Assembly: GCF_015070385.1 (NCBI RefSeq)
Contig: NZ_JADCSA010000001.1
Coordinates: 248,001-312,000 of the forward strand
Direction: 5' to 3'
Length of the DNA stretch: 64,000 nt
Origin: Nocardioides malaquae
Lineage (GTDB): Bacteria > Actinomycetota > Actinomycetes > Propionibacteriales > Nocardioidaceae
In this document: one piece after another, positions 58,790 to 64,000 of the stretch
Layout of the letters: the number at the start of each line of letters is the position of its first letter
Position numbering within the stretch: the stretch's first letter is position 1
Position numbers and translations under genes: made by a program
Notes under the pieces: generated by a model
What the model saw: only the letters and a program-made list of their open reading frames with translations
The model's database searches: none
Told to the model about the DNA's origin: nothing

Positions 58790-59407
58790 ATGAACGCCCC
58801 GCAGACCGAGCCACACCTTCGCGCGCTGGTGCTGACGGCCGACCAGCGTTCCAGCCGCACCAGCACCGACGCGGTGCCCCAGGCACTCGGACTGCTCGAC
58901 CACGTGCCCACGCTCCGGTCGTGGGAGCGCACCGCAGGCGACGAGTTCCAGGGCCTGCTGGACTCCCCCGCGGCGCTGACCGAGGCCCTGCTCCTGCTGA
59001 TGCGCGACGGTCGCTGGCACGTCGGCGTGGGCGTCGGTCGCACCGAGACCCCTCTGCCACCCTCCACCCGCGCCGGGCGAGGACCCGCCTACGTCGACGC
59101 ACGGCGCGCCGTCGAACGGGCGCGTACGTCCGCGCACCACGTCGCCGTCGAGGGCGACGCCGCCTGGTGCCGCCACCTGGAGTCGGCGCTGTGGTTGTGG
59201 CACGACCTCCTCGACCGTCGGTCGGAGAAGGGGTGGCAGGTCGTCGACCTGCTGGCCCAAGGCCTCACCCACGAGCGGGTCGCTGCGACCCTGGGCGTCA
59301 GCCAGTCGGCGGTGAGCCAACGCGCCTCGGCCGCCGCGCTCGCCGAGGAGCTCCGCGCCCGGGAGCTCGTCACCGCACTCGCCACGCTCTGCCTGGAGGA
59401 CCGATGA
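58790..59407 (+). CDS. SatD-like protein with C-terminal helix-turn-helix
   Basis: 205 aa. The N-terminus RALVLTADQRSSRTSTDAVPQALGLL and RTAGDEFQGLLDSP resemble the SatD family (a nucleotide cyclase-like ADIRSS..GDEFQ core). The C-terminus has HERVAATLGVSQSAVSQRASAAALAEE, a helix-turn-helix. It could bind its own palindromic operator. ATG 58790 overlaps no ribosome binding site, and transcription appears leaderless. The membrane protein downstream starts at an ATGA overlap, so they act as a pair. Confidence 0.77.
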   Translation: MNAPQTEPHLRALVLTADQRSSRTSTDAVPQALGLLDHVPTLRSWERTAGDEFQGLLDSPAALTEALLLLMRDGRWHVGVGVGRTETPLPPSTRAGRGPAYVDARRAVERARTSAHHVAVEGDAAWCRHLESALWLWHDLLDRRSEKGWQVVDLLAQGLTHERVAATLGVSQSAVSQRASAAALAEELRARELVTALATLCLEDR

Positions 59408-59940
59408 CCGGCACCACCGTCCTGGCCAGCTCCCTGCTGGGCCTCGCCCTGCTGGCCGCCGCGCTCGGGTGGCGCCTCCACGGCAACCGGTTCGTCGCCG
59501 CGCTCGTCATCGGCAGCACGCTCGCCGCCGTCCTGCCGGTGGAGGCGGTGGCCCGGTCGACGCCGGGCGAGGCCACCACCGCGGCGCTGGTGGTGGCCCT
59601 GGCCGTCCTGGCCGTCGCCGGCGGCGGCCCCGTCACCGCCGCGACCTTCCGCCTGGTCGACGGCCCCGGCGCGCCGCGTACCGGCTCGGTCCGTCGCGCC
59701 GCCGAGGTGCTCCGCGGAGGTGCCTGGATCGGCGCCCTGGAGCGGGTGGCCGTCTTCGCCTCACTGGCCAGCGGGTGGCCGGAGGGCCTTGCCCTGACCT
59801 TGGCCATCAAGGGCCTGGGCCGCTATCCCGAGCTGCGCCACGAGGAGCGCCCGGGCATCGCCGAGCGCTTCCTCATCGGCACCTTCGTGAGCGTCCTGTG
59901 GGCCTGCGCCTGCGCCGGACTGGCCCTGCGCCTGCTGTGA
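59404..59940 (+). CDS. membrane partner of the SatD-like protein
   Basis: 178 aa. Four hydrophobic helices are seen (about 5-23, 30-47, 60-85 and 155-176), with a polar stretch including GAWIGALERVAVFASLASGWPEGLALTLAIKGLGRYPELR. It is not matched to a family I recall by name, but it always reads as a companion of SatD-like genes in my memory of such loci. It ends 4 bp before the convergent M16 peptidase stop. Confidence 0.7.
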   Translation: MTGTTVLASSLLGLALLAAALGWRLHGNRFVAALVIGSTLAAVLPVEAVARSTPGEATTAALVVALAVLAVAGGGPVTAATFRLVDGPGAPRTGSVRRAAEVLRGGAWIGALERVAVFASLASGWPEGLALTLAIKGLGRYPELRHEERPGIAERFLIGTFVSVLWACACAGLALRLL

Positions 59941-59943
59941 GCC

Positions 59944-61317
59944 TCAGGGCCCCACGGTGGCCAGGACCTCTGGAGCCGAGAACAGCTCGGCAGCCAGGGC
60001 GTTGACCTCCTCGAGCCGGACGGCGTCGATGCGGGAGACCACGTCGTCCATGCTCAACAGCTCGTCGTAGACGAGCTCAGCCTTCCCGAGGCGCGACATG
60101 CGCGCGCCGCTGTCCTCCATGCCCAGCACCAGCCCACCTCGCAGCTGTCCCTGGCCACGCACGAGCTCCTCGGCGCTGATCCCCTGCTCGGTCAGACGCT
60201 GCAGCTCGGCACGCACCACGGCGAGGGTGTCGTCGACCTTGGCGGGCAGGCAACCCACGCCCACCCCGACGAGACCGGCCACGTCGTGGTGGGAGGCGAA
60301 CGCGTAGACCGAGTAGGCCAGACCCCGCTTCTCCCTGACCTCCTGGAAGAGCCGCGACGACGTCCCGCCGCCCAGCACCGTGGTGAGCACCCCCAGCACG
60401 AACCGGCGGGGGTCGTTGCGCGTCAGGCCCTGCATCCCGAGCACCAGGTTGACCTGCTCGAGGGGCCGCGAGACGTGCGCGTGACCGGGCGTCACCGCCT
60501 GCGCGTGCGCGGTCACCGTGGCCCGCACCGGTGGCTCCTCACCGGTGAGGAACCCGTTGCGCCCGAAGGCTCGACGAGCAGCCGCGACCACCTCGTCGTG
60601 ATCCACGTTCCCGGCGACCGTCAGCACCATCGAGGCCGGACGGTAGTGGCGCCGGTGGAAGTCGACGATCCGCTCGCGGGTCAGCGCGGCGATCGACTCC
60701 TGGGTGCCGGCGATGGGCCTGCCCAGGGGCGAGTCGCCCCACGCCTGGGCCGCGAAGAGGTTGTGCACCACGTCGTCGGGGTCGTCGTCGTGCATGGCGA
60801 TCTCGTCGAGGATCACCTCGCGCTCGGCCTCCACGTCGTCGTCGGAGATCACCGAGCTGGTCATCATGTCGCCGATGACGTCGACGGCCAGGCCCATGTC
60901 GCTGTCCAGGACCCGGGCGTGGAAACAGGTGTACTCCTTCGCGGTGAAGGCGTTGAACTCGCCACCCACCTCGTCGAGGGCCACCGAGATGTCCATGGCT
61001 GAACGCTCCTGCGTGCCCTTGAAGAGCAGGTGCTCGAGGAAGTGTGAGCAGCCGTGCTCATCGGGGCTCTCGTCGCGTGAGCCGACGGCGATCCAGACGC
61101 CGACGCTGGCCGAGCGCACGCCCGCCATCTGCTCGGTGACGACCCGGGAGCCACCAGGCAGGACCGTACGCTTCACGACGGCACTCACCCGGCCGTCGGG
61201 GTCGTGGACCGTCTGGAGGGTCCGGGTGACGTCGACCGGCTGGTCGGCCGCGCTGGAAACGGCCGACCGGCCAGCAGAATCCTGCTGGCCGGTCGACTCG
61301 TGCTCGAGGGAACTCAC
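59944..61317 (-). CDS. M16-family metallopeptidase
   Basis: 457 aa. The inverted zinc motif HFLEH (about 91-95) with the downstream Glu (about 75 residues on, [16 protein letters not shown]) gives the pitrilysin-type active site. The C-terminal half repeats the fold ([47 protein letters not shown]) with the conserved R/Y segment. It is soluble and would cut short peptides; the actinobacterial position next to pnp corresponds to Rv2782c (pepR). GTG 61317 overlaps the pnp stop (GTGA). Confidence 0.92.
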   Translation of the reverse strand: MSSLEHESTGQQDSAGRSAVSSAADQPVDVTRTLQTVHDPDGRVSAVVKRTVLPGGSRVVTEQMAGVRSASVGVWIAVGSRDESPDEHGCSHFLEHLLFKGTQERSAMDISVALDEVGGEFNAFTAKEYTCFHARVLDSDMGLAVDVIGDMMTSSVISDDDVEAEREVILDEIAMHDDDPDDVVHNLFAAQAWGDSPLGRPIAGTQESIAALTRERIVDFHRRHYRPASMVLTVAGNVDHDEVVAAARRAFGRNGFLTGEEPPVRATVTAHAQAVTPGHAHVSRPLEQVNLVLGMQGLTRNDPRRFVLGVLTTVLGGGTSSRLFQEVREKRGLAYSVYAFASHHDVAGLVGVGVGCLPAKVDDTLAVVRAELQRLTEQGISAEELVRGQGQLRGGLVLGMEDSGARMSRLGKAELVYDELLSMDDVVSRIDAVRLEEVNALAAELFSAPEVLATVGP

Positions 61318-63533
61318 TCCGAGTCGGACCCCTCGGCAGCCTCGCCCGCGGCGTCGGTCTCCACGACCGGCACCAGCGAGAGCTTGCCGCGGTCGTCGAT
61401 CTCACCGATCTCGACCTGGATCTTCTGGCCCACCGAGACGACGTCCTCGACGTTCTCGATGCGCTTGCCGCCGTTGAGGGCCTTCAGCTTCGTGATGTGC
61501 AGCAGGCCGTCCTTGCCGGGCATCAGCGAGACGAACGCACCGAAGTTGGTGGTCTTCACGACGGTGCCGAGGTAGCGCTCGCCGACCTCGGGCATGGTCG
61601 GGTTGGCGATCGCGTTGATCGCCGACCGGGCTGCCTCGGCGGCGGCACCGCTGGTGGCACCGATGTAGACCGTGCCGTCGTCCTCGATCGAGATCGAGGC
61701 GCCGGTGTCGTCCTGCAGCTGGTTGATGACCTTGCCCTTGGGCCCGATGACCTCGCCGATCTTGTCGACGGGCACCTTGACCGTGATGATCCGCGGCGCG
61801 GTCTCGGCCATCTCGTCGGGGCCGTCGATGGCCTCGTTCATCACGTCCAGGATCGCGTGACGGGCGTCGCGCGCCTGGGTCAGCGCGGCGGCCAGCACGT
61901 CGGCGGGGATGCCGTCGAGCTTGGTGTCGAGCTGGAGCGCGGTGACGAAGTCGCGGGTACCGGCGACCTTGAAGTCCATGTCGCCGAAGGCGTCCTCGGC
62001 ACCGAGGATGTCGGTGAGGGCCACGTAGCGGGTCTCACCGTCGACCTGGTCGGAGATCAGGCCCATCGCGATGCCGGCGACCGGAGCCTTGAGCGGCACA
62101 CCAGCGGCGAGCAGGGCGAGCGTCGAGGCGCAGACCGATCCCATGGACGTGGAGCCGTTGGAACCCATGCACTCGGAGAGCTGCCGGATCGCGTAGGGGA
62201 ACTCCTCGCGGCTCGGCAGCACCGGCAGCAGGGCACGGCGCGCGAGCGCACCGTGGCCGACCTCGCGACGCTTGGGCGACCCGACGCGGCCGGTCTCACC
62301 GGTGGAGAACGGGGCGAAGACGTACTTGTGCATGTAGCGGCGGTGCTTCTCCGGGGAGAGCGTGTCGAGCTGCTGCTCCATCTTGAGCATGTCGAGAGTG
62401 GTGACGCCCAGGATCTGGGTCTCGCCACGCTCGAAGAGCGAGGAGCCGTGGACCCGCGGGACGACGCCGACCTCGGCGTGCAGCGGCCGGATGTCGGCCA
62501 GGCCGCGACCGTCGATGCGGACCTTGTCGCGCAGGACGCGCTCGCGGACCAGCTGCTTGTTCAGCGAGCGGAAGGCCGCGCCGATCTCCTTCTCGCGGCC
62601 CTCGAAGTCAGCGCCGACCTTGCTGAGGAGCTCGGCCTTGATCTCGTCGAGGCGCTCCTCGCGCTCCTGCTTGCCGGCGATGGTGAGCGCCTCGGCGGTG
62701 GCGTCCTTGACGGCGGCCTCGACCGCGGCGTAGGCGTCGTCCTCGTAGTCGAGGAAGATCGGGAACTCCTGGACGGGCTTCGCGGCGACGTTCGCCAGCT
62801 CCACCTGAGCCTCGACCAGCTGCTTGATGAAGGGCTTGGCGGCCTCGAGACCGCTGGCCACGACCTCCTCGGTCGGCGCGGTCGCGCCACCGGAGACGAG
62901 CTCGATCGTGCGCTCGGTGGCCTCGGCCTCGACCATCATGATCGCGACGTCACCGGTGTCGGTGACCCGACCGGCGACGACCATGTCGAAGACGGCGTCC
63001 TCGAGCTGGGCGTGCGTCGGGAAGGCGACCCACTGGTTCTCGACCAGGGCGACGCGGGTGGCGCCGACCGGACCGGAGAAGGGCAGGCCGGAGAGCTGCG
63101 TCGACATGGAGGCGGCGTTGATCGCCAGCACGTCGTAGGGCTGGTTGGGGTCGAGCGCCATGACGGTGATGACGACCTGGACCTCGTTGCGCAGACCCTT
63201 CTTGAAGGTCGGGCGCAGCGGGCGGTCGATCAGGCGGCAGGTGAGGATGGCGTCCTCGCCCGGGCGACCCTCGGAACGGAAGAACGAGCCGGGGATCTGA
63301 CCCACGGCGTACATGCGCTCCTCGACGTCGATCGTGAGGGGGAAGAAGTCGAAGTGGTCCTTCGGCTGCTTGCCGACGGTGGTTGCCGAGAGCAGCATCG
63401 TCTCGTCGTCCAGGTAGGCGGTGACGGAGCCAGCGGCCTGTCGGGCCAGCAGGCCGGTCTCGAACTTGACGGTGCGCTGGCCGAACTTGCCGTTGTCGAG
63501 GACGGTCTCGACGGCGGAGATGGTGGGTTCCAC
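61314..63533 (-). CDS. pnp: polyribonucleotide nucleotidyltransferase
   Basis: 739 aa. It has the full PNPase architecture: two RNase PH domains separated by a helical linker, a KH domain ([21 protein letters not shown]) and an S1 domain ([30 protein letters not shown]). The second PH core contains [18 protein letters not shown], where phosphate binds. It degrades RNA from the 3' end with phosphate and can add tails. GTG 63533 follows a structured leader. A 24-residue Ala/Glu-rich tail ends the protein. It corresponds to M. tuberculosis gpsI. Confidence 0.96.
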   Translation of the reverse strand: MEPTISAVETVLDNGKFGQRTVKFETGLLARQAAGSVTAYLDDETMLLSATTVGKQPKDHFDFFPLTIDVEERMYAVGQIPGSFFRSEGRPGEDAILTCRLIDRPLRPTFKKGLRNEVQVVITVMALDPNQPYDVLAINAASMSTQLSGLPFSGPVGATRVALVENQWVAFPTHAQLEDAVFDMVVAGRVTDTGDVAIMMVEAEATERTIELVSGGATAPTEEVVASGLEAAKPFIKQLVEAQVELANVAAKPVQEFPIFLDYEDDAYAAVEAAVKDATAEALTIAGKQEREERLDEIKAELLSKVGADFEGREKEIGAAFRSLNKQLVRERVLRDKVRIDGRGLADIRPLHAEVGVVPRVHGSSLFERGETQILGVTTLDMLKMEQQLDTLSPEKHRRYMHKYVFAPFSTGETGRVGSPKRREVGHGALARRALLPVLPSREEFPYAIRQLSECMGSNGSTSMGSVCASTLALLAAGVPLKAPVAGIAMGLISDQVDGETRYVALTDILGAEDAFGDMDFKVAGTRDFVTALQLDTKLDGIPADVLAAALTQARDARHAILDVMNEAIDGPDEMAETAPRIITVKVPVDKIGEVIGPKGKVINQLQDDTGASISIEDDGTVYIGATSGAAAEAARSAINAIANPTMPEVGERYLGTVVKTTNFGAFVSLMPGKDGLLHITKLKALNGGKRIENVEDVVSVGQKIQVEIGEIDDRGKLSLVPVVETDAAGEAAEGSDSE

Positions 63534-63574
63534 TGTGTGGGTGGGCCCTTTCTGTACGCGGAGCCCCCGCGGAT

Positions 63575-63605
63575 GACCGGTCCCCGACGGGGACGTGGGC
63601 CGGTC
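63575..63605 (-). promoter_or_regulatory. stem-loop in the pnp leader
   Basis: GACCGG (63575-63580) pairs with CCGGTC (63600-63605) and inner GTCCCC with GGGGAC, forming a nested hairpin about 42 nt before the pnp start. Other small stems lie nearby (for example AGACGT-ACGTCT on the minus strand). In E. coli the pnp leader hairpin is cut by RNase III for autoregulation; the same may apply here. Confidence 0.5.
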
Positions 63606-63730
63606 TTCGATCGAGGCCCGCAGCAGACGTGACGTCTCCTGAAGGCCACTACCGAGGACCGGGCCGATGCGGGGTCACTCCTGGTGGTTTGTGTGTTCAG
63701 TTGTACTGCTTGGCTCAGGATAGCCAAAAG

Positions 63731-63772
63731 CCAGGCCACAACCTACTGAGCAACGTCAGGGGCGTGGCCTGG
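63731..63772 (-). terminator. terminator of rpsO
   Basis: On the minus strand CCAGGCCAC (63772-63764) pairs with GTGGCCTGG (63739-63731), with an inner pairing in the loop, then CTTTTGG. It lies 12 bp after the rpsO stop and separates rpsO from pnp. Some read-through is likely, as in other rpsO-pnp pairs. Confidence 0.75.
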
Positions 63773-63784
63773 CAAGGCGAAACG

Positions 63785-64000
63785 TCAGCGGCGGAGGCCG
63801 AGACGCTCGACGATCGAGCGGTAGCGCTCGATCTCCGTCTTCTGCAGGTAGTTGAGCAGACGGCGGCGCTGGCCGACGAGCAGCAGCAGACCACGACGGC
63901 TGTGGTGGTCGTGCTTGTGCTGCTTGAGGTGCTCGGTCAGGTGCGAGATACGGTGGCTCAGCAGAGCGATCTGCACCTCGGGCGAACCGGTGTCACCCTC
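63785..64000 (-). CDS. rpsO: 30S ribosomal protein S15 (5'-truncated by the window edge)
   Basis: 71 codons of the usual 89-residue S15 are visible; the N-terminus lies beyond position 64000. The sequence begins [18 protein letters not shown] and continues with [34 protein letters not shown], the rRNA-binding helices, ending IVERLGLRR. It binds 16S rRNA in the platform. The rpsO-pnp order is typical across bacteria. Confidence 0.97.

Overview
The window is high-GC bacterial DNA with actinobacterial gene content: a cytochrome bcc-aa3 branch (qcrCAB, ctaC/D/E/F), a PspA-PspAA-HtpX-PspAB membrane-stress operon, GlxR/Crp-like regulation and many GTG starts with 4-nt GTGA overlaps. Gene order follows two blocks of the Mycobacterium tuberculosis chromosome as I remember it (about Rv2182c-Rv2205c, then about Rv2744c-Rv2785c). 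The ROK glucokinase and the MacRS-like two-component pair also recall the Streptomyces glkA/macRS neighbourhood. The lineage is probably Nocardioidaceae or a relative, but species cannot be told from this sequence.

Layout: 1-1.6 kb, glycerol kinase. 1.6-5.8 kb (minus), PlsC acyltransferase, MacS-like kinase, flavin-reductase-like protein, MacR-like regulator and a coiled-coil protein. 5.9-10.3 kb, hydrolase and membrane protein, then SRPBCC, ArsA-like ATPase, Cys-motif protein and glucokinase on the minus strand. 10.4-12.2 kb, acyl-CoA synthetase. 12.4-21.0 kb, a Tad/Flp pilus cluster (cpaB, tadZ, tadA, tadB, tadC) with a NarL-type kinase and regulator inside it, followed by two Flp pilins. 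21.0-23.6 kb (minus), a small Cys protein, an NlpC/P60 hydrolase and an M48 protease. 23.7-25.2 kb, a DCC-thioredoxin plus HTTM-like membrane pair with atypical codons. 25.3-28.9 kb, a secreted FN3/Ig-like surface protein. 29-35 kb, DEDD exonuclease/UvrC-like nuclease, an Lrp-type sensor domain, an LTA-synthase-like sulfatase, a YgjV-acetyltransferase fusion, trpD and a lone receiver protein. 35.4-44.3 kb, the respiratory genes: ctaE-qcrCAB on plus and ctaCDF on minus, with a TPR protein and a luciferase-family oxidoreductase between them.

44.4-51 kb holds a cysteine desulfurase/TusA pair, an adenosine-kinase-like PfkB protein, ErpA, glycerate kinase, an acetyltransferase and NadA, several of them tied to Fe-S and sulfur metabolism. 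51-54.6 kb is the Psp operon ending in a soluble histidine kinase. 54.7-64 kb holds a DUF3043 protein, an acetyltransferase, AzlCD amino-acid exporter, DapB, a methyltransferase, a SatD-like protein with a membrane partner, M16 peptidase, PNPase and the 5'-truncated rpsO.

Many promoters show a TANNNT-like -10 hexamer only 6-7 nt before the start codon, which suggests widespread leaderless transcription. No rRNA, tRNA, CRISPR array, insertion sequence or phage gene was seen. No stretch over 300 bases lacks a gene. The least ordinary parts are the Tad cluster with its own two-component system, the DCC/HTTM island, the Psp operon with an orphan kinase, and the SatD promoter with its palindromic operator.
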